This document shows, one piece after another, positions 1 to 14,592 of a stretch of 64,000 bases of DNA. The notes under the pieces are model-generated. The model saw nothing but the letters and a program-made list of their open reading frames with translations, ran no database searches and had not been told where the DNA came from. Origin of the DNA: Phaeosaccion multiseriatum (Eukaryota; Ochrophyta, other classes); assembly GCA_965112735.1 (NCBI GenBank), contig OZ218951.1, positions 5,270,001 through 5,334,000 of the forward strand. Reading direction: 5' to 3'. A program made the position numbers and the translations under genes. Within the stretch, counting starts at the first letter, position 1; the number at the start of each line of letters is the position of its first letter.

Positions 1-3000
1 CTGCTGCTTGCTCCTCCTCCTCCTCCTCCTCTTGCTGCTGCTGCTGCTGCGATGCCGCAAACGACATGATGTCCAGGCCGCGCCCCTCTCGGGCGGAAGC
101 GCTCATCATGGCCACCACATGGGCAGACTGCAGGCATGGTAGTGCACATGTTGGTTGTAAGGGGAGATCACAGTTGGCCGTGTGGGTTGGTGGATGGTGG
201 TAGCAAGGAGAAGGAACTGGTTTGTGAAGCCCTCGAAACGTAACTGCCGATACGCACACGGATAGAGAGCTCCGCCCTGCTCTGTCTCTCTCTCTATCCC
301 CCTACCAATCTCTTCCTCCCTGCCTCCCTGCCTCCCTCCCTCCCTCCCTCCCTCCCTCACTCTCTCTCCCCCTCCCTCCCCCTCCCTCCCTCCCTCCCTC
401 CCTCCCTCCCTCCCTCCCTCCCTCCCTCCCTCCCTCTCCTTCTCCCCCCCTGTCCTCTGGCTATTTGGAAGCACTGCTACTGCCCTACGAACCTTGCAAC
501 AGTCGAGGCAATCCACAGGGGCGGCCTTCTCTCCCCGCACCACCGATACAAAATCGGCAATCTCATCCTCAAAGGCCTGGCGAGCGGCCGGGCGGGGTGG
601 GGTGGGGAAGGGAGGGAGTGCGGTATCAGAGTTATGCACAGAAAGAGAGATGGAGTCAAGCTGGAGCAGTGTTTGGAAGCGGATCATGTGCGTGCATATA
701 TATAATATATATATATAATTACTTCGAAGTATAACTAATATATATATATAAAGAATGTACTATTACTAGCTCACGCACACACACACCTGTCCGAATCGCT
801 CTGGGAAGGAGTGGTCGGGTCTGTCGCGCCTCTGCCCATGGGCAGTGGAGGCGACGACGTCGGTGCGGTGTTTATTATCGATCTGAAGCATACCCTTGTC
901 GCCCAGAACCTGGTGTCAGGAAAGGAGGAGGAGGGGGAGGAGGAGGAGGAGGACGACGAGGAGGAGGAGGAGGAGGAGGAGGAGGGGGAAGGAGGAGGAG
1001 TGAGCGTGAGAGGGGGGAGGAGAAGGAGTATGACTTTGTGACTTTGTAGCCTGATGGAGAGGCCTCTATTGCTCTGTGTAGAGGGCCGTTTCCTTGGGCA
1101 TATGGGCATATGCACCACGCACGTACGCACCTCCACCCGATTGTCATAGCCATAAGCCGACGCTCGACCGAGCTCGAAGGACACCACCGCTCCTGCAGAT
1201 CAAAAGGCGGCCAGTCCGTCGGTCGGCCAGTCCGTCGGTCGGCCAGTCCGTCGGTCGGCCAGTCGGTCAGTCAGTCAGTCAGTCAGTCAGTCAGTCAGGG
1301 TCAACGAAGCGAACGAGAAGATGGCGACCTCATTCCCTCTTCCTTCCTTCCTTCCTTCCTTCCTTCCTTCCTTCCTTCCTTCCTTCCTTCCTTCTCCCTC
1401 TCCCTCCCTCCCTCCCTCCCTTCCTCCCTTCCTTCCTTCCTCGCTCCCTCCCCCCTTGCTTTCCCTTCCGTGACATTGAGTACCTGAGGGGAAGGTCAGT
1501 AACGCGTGCGCTGCATCGGCCACGCCTGCCCTTCGCAGCTCTGGATTGCGCGATGAAGCAATGGAAAACACTGAAACACACGCATTCACGCACCCACAGT
1601 ATGAGTTTGCAGGCGATGGCAGCAGGGCGGGGGGGAGAGGGTAGGGACATGCAGATGAGGACGAGGGAGTGGGAAGAAGAGGGGGAGAGAGAAGAAGACG
1701 ATAAAAGGAGTAGATACAGAACCAGCGCTGGCTGGCTGGCTGCCTGTTTGGCTCGGTCGTGGCTCGGCCACTCCATTCCTCACCGTGGCAAGGCTCCTCC
1801 TGCAGCAGCCACAACACGTAGTCTACGTCGTGCACGGCCAGATCTGTGAAAATGTCCCCCCCCTGAGACACAAGGCCGGCAACACGCACACACATACACA
1901 CACAGCACACACACATGCATACACCACACACATACATATGTACATACATACATACATACACAAAACACAGAGAGATTTACACAACGAACCAACCCAACCC
2001 ACCTACCCGACCCAAGCAAGCAAGCAACCAACAGAACAAAAGCAACCAAACAACATCATACGAGCCAACCCAACAACCAGCCAACCAGCCAACCAGCCAA
2101 CCAACCTGCAGAAGAAAGTCCATCTCCGGCGTGGGATGGTCCCTAAAGGTGCAGCGAACAGATGTAACCGCCCCAAGCCGCCCGCCAAGCACCTCACTGG
2201 CCAGGGCCGTGTAGGAGGGATCTATCCTCCTCTGGAAGCTGCAATAGAGCTCCACCCCCGCCGCCGCACACACCGCATATGCCTCCTGCCGAGGCAGGGT
2301 GAGGGTGAGGGTGAGGACGACGGCGAGAGTGAGGGTGGGGGTGAGGGTGAGGATGAGAGGAAGGGGAAGGGGAAGAGCAGGAGGTTCGGGGTCGGGGTCA
2401 GGGTCAGAATCAGGGCCAGGGTGCGTGTGAGGGTGATGCTCTCGCTCTCCTTCTCTCTCTCTCTCTTCCACCACCTTTATACTCTCTCTTACATCTTCTC
2501 CCTCTCCCCCCTCACTGTTGCTCTCTCCCGCACTCTCTCCCACCTCCCACCTGAATACCCTCTACGTCTGTAGTGATGGGCTTTTCCACCCCCACATGCT
2601 TGCCCGCCTCTGCGGCCATTCGAATCAGCTCCATGTGCGACGGGGTCGGGGCTGCGATCCACACGGCGTCAAAGGTGGAGGGCTTGTTGCTGGGTGTATC
2701 GCTGGGCTCGGCAGTAGCAGGGGAGACGGAGGAGGAGGAGGAGGAGGAGGAGGGGCGCTGCTGGGCATCTATGTACAGGGCCTCCTCCAGGCTGGATAAG
2801 CCGTCGCAACCGAACTTCGAGCCGAAGCTGGCTGCATAGTCCAGGCTATGTGTCTGCGTGTGCGGGGGTTGGAGGGGCAGGGGGGCGCGAGAGGGAACTC
2901 CCGTGTGAGCGGTGGTTGTTTTCATGAGGGGGGGTTGAGGTGGGTTCGTGTACTGCTTGTTGAGGAGTGGGGCCGTTCTCCACTTCTTTACTGAAGGGAG

Positions 3001-3356
3001 GGGTTGGAGCAGCGCTTGCACGTACATCTACTACGCTGGCCAGCCTGCAGTCCAGATTGGAGTACACGGCTTGGGCTCGAATGACACCCATGCGCCCAGC
3101 ACCGACCTGTGCATGAGAGTGGCGCAAGGAGAAGAGGCCGGAGAAAGAAGGGGGAGGGAGGATTTGAGAGAGGGGAGAGGAGGAGGAGGAGGAGGAGGAG
3201 ACGGAGGAGATCTCTTACCACGCATACTCCAAGCGGCTCTTCTCGGCGGGAAGCTCTTCCAGTAGTGAAGTGTAGTGCGGCGCTGCTCCTCTTCCGGCGT
3301 GTCCTTGCAATTGCCACTGGTGCCGTAGCCAGCCGTCGGAGGAGGTGATGCGGCAT
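1..3356 (-). CDS. Gfo/Idh/MocA oxidoreductase, inositol 2-dehydrogenase-like (3' end beyond window)
   Basis: NAD(P)-dependent sugar/inositol dehydrogenase. Ten exons join in phase: 3356-3219, 3106-3026, 2853-2551, 2285-2106, 1862-1784, 1540-1484, 1192-1131, 909-787, 576-493 and 127-1, giving about 411 residues before the window edge. Exon 1 ends with PLGVCV and exon 2 begins VGAGRMG, so splicing recreates the Rossmann beta-strand and glycine loop (residues about 43-53). Exon 3 carries the EKP motif (GVEKPITTD). Exon 5 carries the catalytic D-x3-H (TDLAVHD, about D241/H245). Exons 7-8 read YGYDNRVE/VLGDKGM, typical of inositol dehydrogenases. The Arg-rich, acid-poor first 40 residues look like a mitochondrial presequence; that is an inference. 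The start is the first ATG in frame with the Rossmann strand. The C-terminal exon runs into a Q/E-rich tail at the window edge. Intron 1205-1300 holds 16-bp tandem repeats. Confidence 0.88.
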
Positions 3357-3582
3357 CTGAGGATGTATCCTTCTACGTGCAAATATAAACAGGGAAGCCA
3401 CAAAGGGTTGAAGGAAAAAAAAAAGTTGAAAAAGGGGGATGGCACTGGATGGCACCTAACCCACCTTCAACCATTTTTTCCATTTGGCACCCGCTTGCTG
3501 TTGCTTGCATACCACCGCCTTGCCTGCTGCTGAGACTGTCCATCTCTACTCTGTGTGCTCAGCTCGATCGCTCATATCAATC
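3357..3582. promoter_or_regulatory. Short divergent promoter region
   Basis: 226 bp separate the two divergent start codons of the oxidoreductase and the thiolase, so both promoters must lie here or in the first introns. I see an A-rich run at 3414-3424 but no convincing TATA element. Confidence 0.5.
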
Positions 3583-6707
<3,125 letters not shown>

Positions 6708-7569
6708 TGGGATGGTAGTGGATGGTAGTGCATGGAGATGAGAGCCCACCTACGCTCGGAGCGTGGTGGGATGGCAGTGGATGGGGATGGGGATGCGAAC
6801 CAAGAACCACAGCACCCACGGCTCGAAACGCTGAAGCAAGCTGACAAGCTGAGGAGCTGATGACGGACAGAAGCTAAAGGCATGACGCACACGCACGCAC
6901 GCACACGCACGCACGCGCACGCACACACTCAAGCGCGCGCGCGCACCCTCACCGCCCCTCTTTCTCTCTCTCCTCTCTCCCTGAGCTGAAGTTATCTGAG
7001 CGGGGCTACAAGTATGGAGCCTCTGTAAGAAGGAGGGGGTGATGGGATTTTTGGCTGCAGGGGGGGGGTGCAGCGAGGTCTAAGTCTACAGCTGCGGGGT
7101 ACGAGGTTGACGGTTACGTGATGCGAAACTGGTACACGCTCTACTATGGAGATGAAGGCAGTTTTGAGGGCACCGGGGGGGGGAGGGGGAGGGGGAGGGG
7201 ATGGCAGTGGATGGAAGGTGTAAGTATATGGGTAGAAGGACTGATTTCGAGCAGTGGTGGGCGGGGTGTGTGGAGGATGGGTGGAAGGATGCGGAGAGAC
7301 TGAGCGAAGTAATAGTCTCATTGTTCAAGAGACTGAGCGATGTACAATGGTGTGGTCTCATTATTCGATGAGTACTTTGTATCGATCGTAGAGACAAGAG
7401 TGAGAGAGAGAGAGAAGAGGTAGTCCGGCATCTCGGGCCATTTGTGTGGGCAAAAGGGGAAAGCGAGGTGGCGTGAACATAACTTTCAGGGGCAAACACA
7501 AATTAAAAAAAAATAAACAACTTTACCTATCTACTACCTGTGCACGTACCCACCTACCCACCTACCCAC
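6708..7569. other. Convergent intergenic region, no gene seen
   Basis: About 860 bp between the stops of the thiolase and the minus-strand gene that follows. It holds several copies of the GGATGGCAGTGGATGG motif (6710-6795, 7199-7216), an ACGC-rich tract (6890-6945), a G-rich run (7178-7202) and an imperfect tandem duplication of AGAGACTGAGCGA (7294-7345). The 3' UTRs of both genes must lie here. Confidence 0.6.
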
Positions 7570-10500
7570 CTACCAACCGGCTTCGCTACCACTGCTGCTT
7601 TCCCCATCCGAGTACTCATAATTAAAGTCCGGAATGACGCACTCCTCTGAGCCCGCCAGCAGGGGGGCTCGAGCGAGGCGAGCAGCGTCCGCTCGCAAGC
7701 CTCGACGCAGAGTCGAATCCAACACCGCCTGAGTGCGCTGCCAGCCCTGCAGGGGAGCAGATGGTGAAACTGCAGCCGTGGGTGGTACTCGAGCCGTGGA
7801 CGATACTGCAGCAGCGTGGTCCTCGTCGTTCTCGTCCTCTTGCTCGCCCACAAACAGGCCAAAGTCGGCAGCGGCAGCGGCTACAACCCTCTCCCCATCA
7901 GCACTGCCAAGGGTGGCGGTTACGGCGGTTACGGTGTCACAGTGTATCGCAGCGCTTTCGCTACAAAGCAAGTCACCGTTGCTACTGCTGCCACTACCAG
8001 CGTCTCCTGTGCCTGCTGTGTCTCCTCCTGCGCCGTCCTTGCTGCACGCCCAACCCACCTTCTTCGACCCTGATGCGCCCCCTCTCAAACCCCTCTTTGC
8101 TCCACAGCTTGTCCTGCCACTGTTACTCCTGTTGGTTCGTGCAGCAGCCCCCCCCCCCCCTCCAGCAGCCGTTGTTGCATACTGTTGTCTGCTGCCCTTC
8201 TTCTTACTCCTGCTGCCGGTGCCACCGCCGCTACCGCTGTAGTTTTGTAGTCTACTACCGCTCTCACGTAGACTTGGAGTGCCCGCTGCTGACCTAATCA
8301 CACTCTTCAGAGGCGTACCGTCATCCTTGTCGTCGTTGTCGTCAGTGCGTTTGGTGCCATCTTTGTTGCGATGAGTCTGGTGAGACACAATCGCTCCGGC
8401 GGCGGTAGAAGTAGGGGCTCCTCCCTCGGGGGGGCGGAGAGTGCAGGGCCGCTCCAGAGTGCGCATCATGAAGTTGAAGCTCACAGCTGGCGCCTCTTGC
8501 TGCTGCTGGTGTATCACTAACGGCTGTGCCCCCCCCTGCTGCTGACGAGCAGCGTCTGTACCTCTCTCGCCCCACCCGCTGCTTTCCTCTTCGTCGTCCT
8601 CCTCCTCGTTCTCACCACCACCACCACCACCACCACCACCACCAGCAGCCCCTCCCTCCACGCCCATCCGCAGCGTTGCTCCCCCGTCCACTGCCATCCC
8701 GTCCCACTGCAGCGGAGGACCGAGTGGGTACTTGCGCCGCTGCCCCTTGGGACCCGTGCGTGCTGCCGCCCCGTGCGCACCGGTGTCACGGGACAACACC
8801 ACCCGCTCGGATTCCACTGCCACAGCAGCAGCAGCAGCAGAAGAAGCAGCCGCAGCAGTTGGTGATGCAGCAGTTGGTGATATAGCAGCGGCATTGTAAG
8901 GGTCAAGGGCCGCACTCGTCTCTGCTCCTCCGACTACCCCTCCAACTACGCCTGAGCCTAAACTGGCGCTGTTTTTGAGTCGACTGATATGCCAGGGTAT
9001 CACCTCTTCCAGGCAAGCAGTGCTGCAGAGCATACCCCGGAGGTCTTCGTTCCCCGCAGTCAGATACATTGCACGGCGGTCGGTGACGCGTGGCTTGGGG
9101 CGAGAGAGTCGCTCTAGTCGATCGCTCACGCCACGCACACGCACACGCAACTGGGGACAGGATGCGTGCTGCTGCTGCTGCTGCTGCTCCTCCTTATGAC
9201 GGTGCCTCTTCTTCGGCTTGCTCTTCTCACCATCGCTCTTGGTTTCTGCTCCCCTCACCGCCCAGCTCACTCCTCCTCGAGTACCTTCTTCCTCCTCGAC
9301 TCCGAAACCGTCCTTCCCCTTCCCCTTCCCCTTCCCCTTCCCCTTCCCCTTCCCCTTCCCCTTCCCCTTCCCCTTCGCCTCCTTCGCCCCCCGCACGCTG
9401 CCGGGCCTTTCCCTCTCCTCCTCGTTCTTCTTCCTCCTATTATTTTCCTTCCTCTCCCTCTCCCTCTCCTCCTCCTTCGTCTTGTTGAGCTCCCTCTCCC
9501 TCTCCTCTTCCTTCCTGCTGTTCATCTCCCTCTGCAGTGCAAAGAGCGTTCTCTGCGACTCCGCACGGCAAAGCAGGGCTTTTCGCTCACGCGCTATCAC
9601 GGCATCCTCCTGGGAAGGGGTGAGAAGTGGAGGTGTATGGGCAGGGGAAGGGGTGAGAAGTGGAGGTGCATGGGCAGGGCACAAGGGGTGAGAAGTGGAG
9701 GCATATGGGCAGGGCACACACATACATGCAAAAACGTGCGCGCAACCAACCGCACCTGCTGCAACCGATCTAGTGTGAGACAGAGAGCCTCGTGATCGCG
9801 CTTGATGGAGATTGACGGAACGACGTTGTCCAGTCGATCCTCGGGTGTAAAGTACAGGGTCGTCCAGATGGCCCCCTCCTTCTTGTAAAAGTTCCAGTCC
9901 TATGGGGGTGGGTGACGCGTACGGGAGAGGAGGAGGGTATGAGAGAGCGGGCGGGGTGTAGGTGAGGATGAGTGGAGGGTACTGGAGGGGGAGGGGAACG
10001 CGATTGGGATTAGGCGCGCCCACACACGCACCTTCTTGAGCGGCCTTTGGTGCGGAATGTGATTCTCGGCACACGTGCGCACGGGATAGGGCACCGTCTC
10101 CGGCACTCTGTTTCTGCGACTGGGTGGCACTGCGGCACCTCGCTGCTGCCTCGCGCACTCCTCGCAGCTCTCTTCACTATCACTATTATCACTACCACAT
10201 CCATCACGGTTGTCGCGGCCTCCATCGCCCCCCCCGACCCCCCCCGCCCTCTCTCCTCCTCCTTCTCCTCCTCCTCCACCGCCGGTGTCGTCGTCGTCTT
10301 TCTCCCTCTTTCCGGAAGCCTCCTTCCCCCCCGACACTTTCTTCATTGTGCGGCACCACGGCCCGAGAGCTTCCCGAGCAGGGCCCAGTATCTTCTCCAC
10401 CTCCTCGAGGTTGCTGTTCTGGCGGTGCGTGAAGGCGTGTCGCTGCGCCTGTCGTCGGTTAATTTGCACCCGTATACGTGCCCGCTCCTTGTGCTCCTGC

Positions 10501-10973
10501 TGCCTCTGCTTCTCTCGCTGGTGCTTGTCGTAGTCTTCCATGAGGTTGCGCTGATAGAGATACTTCTTCTTGCCGGATTCGTTTCTTCCTCCTCCTCCTC
10601 CTCCTCCTGCTGCTGCTGCTGCTGCGGCTGCCGTTTCCTCTCCTCTCGTCCGAGTGGTTGGAAGGACGGCATGGTGCTGTCGATTGCAGTTGTGGCTGTC
10701 CGCGAGAGGGTGCTTGCATGCTGATGAGCTGGAGGAGCCAGTGCTTACAGTTTGTTTCCTGAGCGCCTGCTGCTGCCGGTGCGGCTCCTGTGGCAGGCCT
10801 CGTTCCAGCTCCATCCTTGTCTTCGGTACCACCTTGCCATCGTCCGCTCTTGTGCGCGTCGTCGCCGTGTTCGGCCTCCTCCTCTGCTTGCCGCCGGCAC
10901 CCAGAGGGGCGGAACTGGGGCGGCGCGAACTACCACCACTTGTTGCCGCTGCCGGCCTCGCGCCCCCTTGCAT
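7570..10973 (-). CDS. Unrecognised low-complexity protein (about 1,041 residues)
   Basis: Not recognised. Three exons in phase 0: 10973-10032, 9899-9756, 9609-7570. An in-frame TAG lies just upstream of the chosen ATG. Exon 1 is Ser/Gly-rich, then a charged helical stretch (KKYLYQRNLMEDYDKHQREK and following), then Gly/Asp-rich disorder. The 48-residue middle exon (DWNFYKKEGAIWTTLYFTPE and following) looks most like folded sequence. Exon 3 begins with a long Glu/Arg coiled coil and an eight- to ten-fold Lys-Gly repeat encoded by a CCTTCC-type microsatellite. It continues with a segment, GNEDLRGMLCSTACLEEVIP, that looks structured, then Ala/Gly/Gln/Ser-rich disorder ending at SGSEAGW. Copies of the CAGCAGTTGGTGATACAGCAG motif lie inside exon 3 (near 8503-8527 and 8853-8890). 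I infer a nuclear or cytosolic scaffold-like protein only from its composition. Confidence 0.7.
9617..9717 (+). repeat. Intronic minisatellite, about 35-bp unit, three copies
   Basis: Three imperfect copies built on GGGGTGAGAAGTGGAGG followed by a GTATGGGCAGGG-like stretch, within the second intron of the minus-strand gene. Confidence 0.85.
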
Positions 10974-11347
10974 CCTTCGCTAAGGGTGTTACAAAGGTGT
11001 GTTCCCCTATGGTCTTCTTCTATCCCCAAGCTGGGGAAGGAAGAAGGCCGATATCGAAGGCCCATGCCCGAGTCAAAATCTCGAAACGCCAGTTTCAGTT
11101 TCAAGTCCCAACTATCCGTTTGCCAGGGAAGCCCCCCGTGCTTTCAAAGGAAAAAAAAGGACAGCAGCACACAGTGGTACAATAGAAAAGAAGCGGCAGA
11201 AGAAGCAGCAGAAGAAGTAGAAGAAGTAGCAGAACTAGCGAGTCAAGCAGCTGAAGCTCTGTAATTATCACAGAGACCTCCGACTCAGCTGCGGGAGAGC
11301 GAGAGGTGCGAGGAGGTGGGGCGTTTGTAGTTGGATAAAGACCAAAC
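10974..11347. promoter_or_regulatory. Divergent promoter region
   Basis: 374 bp between the start of the minus-strand low-complexity protein and the tubulin cofactor B start. It has an AAGAAGCAG-type repeat near 11190-11225 and nothing else I can name. Confidence 0.5.
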
Positions 11348-13656
11348 ATGTCGGTGGCCATGAATGAGCTCCGCGACTACGTGTGTGCCCAGGACCACCT
11401 GGCGTACTCACGCCTTCCCGACGGGGTTGTGAGCATCACGGTGAGCCACTCCAACCTGGCCAACCAGTTCATCGAGCTCAAGTTCGACAAGGCGCAACTC
11501 ATCGGAGATATTAAGGCCCGCCTGCATCTTCACGTGGGCACGAGTGCGGGCATGATGCAGCTGGTGCTCAAGTCGGGAGGAGAGCTGGTAAGCAGCTGGT
11601 GGTTGGGGGGGGGCGAAGGCGGCCGAAGGCTTTGGGCTGCAGGGGCTGGGTGTTGAGAGTGGCGAGAGAGAGTGAGAGAGAGAGAGAGAGAGCGGGGGGC
11701 TGGGGTTGAAGATTGCTCCACAAGCGGCTTGGGGAAATGCTCCGTTTTCCCACCTGCAGCCCCCTGCCCTTCTGCATCCCTTCCCCCCAGCCCGTTGCCC
11801 CTTCTCCTTCGTCTCTTGCCAGCACCTTCCCAAGCCCCCCTCCACCTACCGCTGCCTGCCTCTGACTCTACGGTCGCGCCCTTTGCTGCTATCTCTCCCA
11901 TCTCCCGCACCAAGGTATGTCGTATGGACGACGATAGCAAGATGCTGGGCTACTACGGAGTGGAGAGTGGCATGGAGATCCACGTCATCGACAATGACCC
12001 CTTTTCCCTGTCCAAGGGGGGAGGGTTGGAGGATGTGAACCAAGTCAAGAAGTACAGGATGTCGGAGGAGGATTACGACAAGAGGTGAGGGAAGGGGGGG
12101 GTAGGCAGTAAGGGGAGGAGGCAGAGCGGGAGATTGGCGGGCGAATGGATGGATGGATGAAAGGGCCGGTGCCCCTTCATCCATCCATCCCTCCTCCCTG
12201 CGCGCCAAATGGGGCCTTCCCCTTCCTCCCTGTGGGTTTGGGACATTCCTTCACAGTATTGTAGTGTTTGGATGAATTCAACGAACAAGCAAGTACACAC
12301 ACACCTTGGCCTTTCATCCCCTCTCTCCTCCTCTCGCCCTCCCCTCTCTCTTGGAATGTATGTGTGTCCACTGGAGAGAGAGAGATAGAGAGAACGCGTG
12401 ATGTCAACATAACGGCCTACTTCTTACAGACCGATCTAAGCACCCTCCTCCGCCCCCCCCTCCGGCCCCCCCCCTCTCTCTCTCTCTGCCTTCACAGAGA
12501 GGGCACCCTGCGGTCGTGGATCAAGGAGCAGAAGGCCAAGGACCCCAACTGGGTGGAGCCCTGGAACAAGAAGGAAGGGGGAGACCCCGAGGAAGAGGTG
12601 CGTGTGTTGCTTCTCTCTCTATCCCCATCTCTTTTCCTCTCCTTGTCACTCTCTCTCTCTCTCTCTCTCTCTTCCTCCCTCGTATTCCTCTCTCTCGTTA
12701 CCCTCTATCTCTTACCTCTTTCTGTCTCTCTGTGTGTGTGTGTGCATGCGTGCGTGTGCGTGCCTGTGTCACCTCTCATATCTCTTCAGCAACGGCGACA
12801 GCAGCAACAGGGGCCTCCCCCCGGACCGGAGAGCGTGGAGGGGATGGCGGTGGGTAATCGCTGTGAAGTGCAGCCCGGGGCAAGGAGAGGGCAAGTCATG
12901 TTCCTTGGAGAGGTGAGTCAATAGAAAGGGGCAGGGAGGGATGGGTGGATGGGTGGATGGATAGATAGGTCGATGGGTGGATGGGTGGATGGGCGGACTC
13001 GATGGATGGATGGATGGATGGAGTGGTCTCTCCTCCTTCTCCGAGAGGATCGAAGGCGCTGTGCAGTGTTGCCTGTATATCATTTCGCAGCGCTCGCTCG
13101 CTCCTATGCAGTTTGTTGGTTGTTCTTGTCTGGCTGCTGCTGCCTGTGTTGACCCCCCCCCCCCCCTCCCTGGTGCCTGGTGTCAGGTGGAGGGCATGCA
13201 CCCCGGCTACTGGGTGGGGGTGAGGTTCGATGAGCCCGTAGGCAAGAGCAACGGCACAGTCAAGGGGAAGGTGATTTTCAACTGTCCCGAACGAATGGGC
13301 GGGTTCATCAGGCCCAAGAACGTAGAGGTGAGGAGGGCGGGTATCGTCACCAGCTAGGCGAGGAGGAGGAGGAGGAGGAGGAGAGAGAGGAGGAGGGGGG
13401 GGAGGAGAGGGAGGAGGAGAGGGAGGAGGAGGAGGAGGAGGTGGAGGAGCAGGAACAGGAGCAGGAGATAAGTAGTGGTTGGAGAAGTATCGGTTGCAGC
13501 TGTAGTGCCAGTCGTAGCAGTGTCCAGGCCACTGTTGTACTCGCCTTTGTTATTTCCCACTCTCTCATTTCCTCTCTTCTGCCCGTCCAACAGGTTGGCG
13601 ACTACCCGGAGAAGGACATCATGGACGAGCTGGAGAGTGACGAGGAGGAGATGTAA
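11348..13656 (+). CDS. TBCB: Tubulin-folding cofactor B (UBL + CAP-Gly)
   Basis: Cytosolic chaperone that binds alpha-tubulin through a C-terminal CAP-Gly domain and works with cofactor E in tubulin dimer assembly and disassembly. Six exons: 11348-11587, 11915-12084, 12498-12597, 12790-12912, 13187-13327, 13594-13656 (278 residues; animal and plant forms are about 240-245). Residues about 17-110 form the ubiquitin-like domain (LGYYGVESGMEIHVIDNDPF). EDVNQVKKYRMSEEDYDKR matches the family linker. The CAP-Gly domain spans about residues 180-245: GNRCEV, RRGQVMFLGE, HPGYWVGVRFDEPVGKSNG and GGFIRPKNVEVGDYPE. The acidic tail ends EEEM, like the family's short acidic C-terminus, which is bound by the CAP-Gly domain. 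All exon phases agree. Confidence 0.95.
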
Positions 13657-13740
13657 GGGAAACTCTCTCTCTTCTCTCTCTCTCTGTCTCTTTGGCCTTG
13701 GAGCCTTGGGCAAGCAAACACCGATCTAGAAAGTACAGGT

Positions 13741-13974
13741 GTGCGCAGGTGGGTATGTACTCTGGCAAAGGCACTTACTCAAGCGCGAGCTGGGAACAGT
13801 GTAGTGGCGATCGAGCGCCGTCTGGCCGCGGACAGGCAGCATTTTGCGTCACAGAGCGCGTTGGACCTGATGCGGGGCACTGACCGTCTCTTTGGCAAGG
13901 AAGGGAGGCTGAAGGTGTCGCCGAGAGAGGTTAGCCCTGAGGTGCTGCAGGAGGTGGCGGAGGAGATGGCATGA
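13741..13974 (+). other. Orphan coding-like segment downstream of TBCB
   Basis: An open frame of good composition without repeats, lacking an early ATG, ends at a TGA at 13972-13974. It reads ...AGNSVVAIERRLAADRQHF... and ends VSPEVLQEVAEEMA. It could be the last exon of a small unrecognised gene, an alternative 3' exon of TBCB (an AAAGTACAG/GTGTGCGCAG acceptor-like pair lies just before it), or a gene remnant. I do not recognise the protein. Confidence 0.35.
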
Positions 13975-14439
13975 GAGGGAAGCAACCCCTCCCGTCCTTC
14001 CCACACACACACACACACTTTCGGTTTCTTAGATGATTCCTATTAAGTCAGCAAAACGCCCCCGGGTCCGATATAGATGATTCTTACTATGTCAGTAAAA
14101 CCCCCCTGGGTCCTGTCTGTCAGAGCTGCTGCCCGCTCCGCCCTCCGCCCCGTGTCTGCTTCCTACCTGCTCTCTTACCCTCTCTCCACTTTTCCAAGCC
14201 CTTCTTCTCACCATGCAGAGGGCATACAGCGACGAGGTGAGGGAGTGTTTCCGTTAGTGGCATTGTGGAAAGGACTCAGCAGCTTCTTGTCTTCGTGTAG
14301 TCTTCCGTGATGCTCTGCTCCCTCTGTGTTCCTCTTTTCTCACCATCTTTCTTGTGACCTTCCTTTCTTCCTACACCTTTCGGTCGTCCTTCTTTATCCA
14401 CGGCGCCAACACTCCCGTCTGCTTTTGCCCTCCTCCGAT
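13975..14439. other. Intergenic, no gene seen
   Basis: Between the orphan segment and the left inverted repeat. A 33-bp near-duplication (GATGATTCCTATTAAGTCAGCAAAAC-like, shorter forms at 14031-14055 and 14076-14102) is the only structure I see. Confidence 0.4.
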
Positions 14440-14562
14440 AAAGTGCACTCTTTTAGTTAGATACTTTTGTACGTGCAAAAGTCCCAAAACTTGTGCAAGG
14501 CCCCAGGGCTCTAGGAAGAGAACCCTGATAGAAGAATAAGTCAACAGTTCTCAGCAGCCCGC
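14440..14562 (+). repeat. Left inverted repeat of the 14.4-16.3 kb segment
   Basis: About 120 bp whose reverse complement matches 16196-16308 imperfectly. Shared blocks include CTGCTGAGAACTGTTGAC plus TTATTCTTCT, and TTTTGCAC-GTACAAAAGTA-like and AAAAG-GTGCA-like stretches. Translated, both copies contain KCTLL..YFC.CK.PK. Confidence 0.75.
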
Positions 14563-14592
14563 ATCCGCGTTAGAACTCCAAGTTTCGTGATC

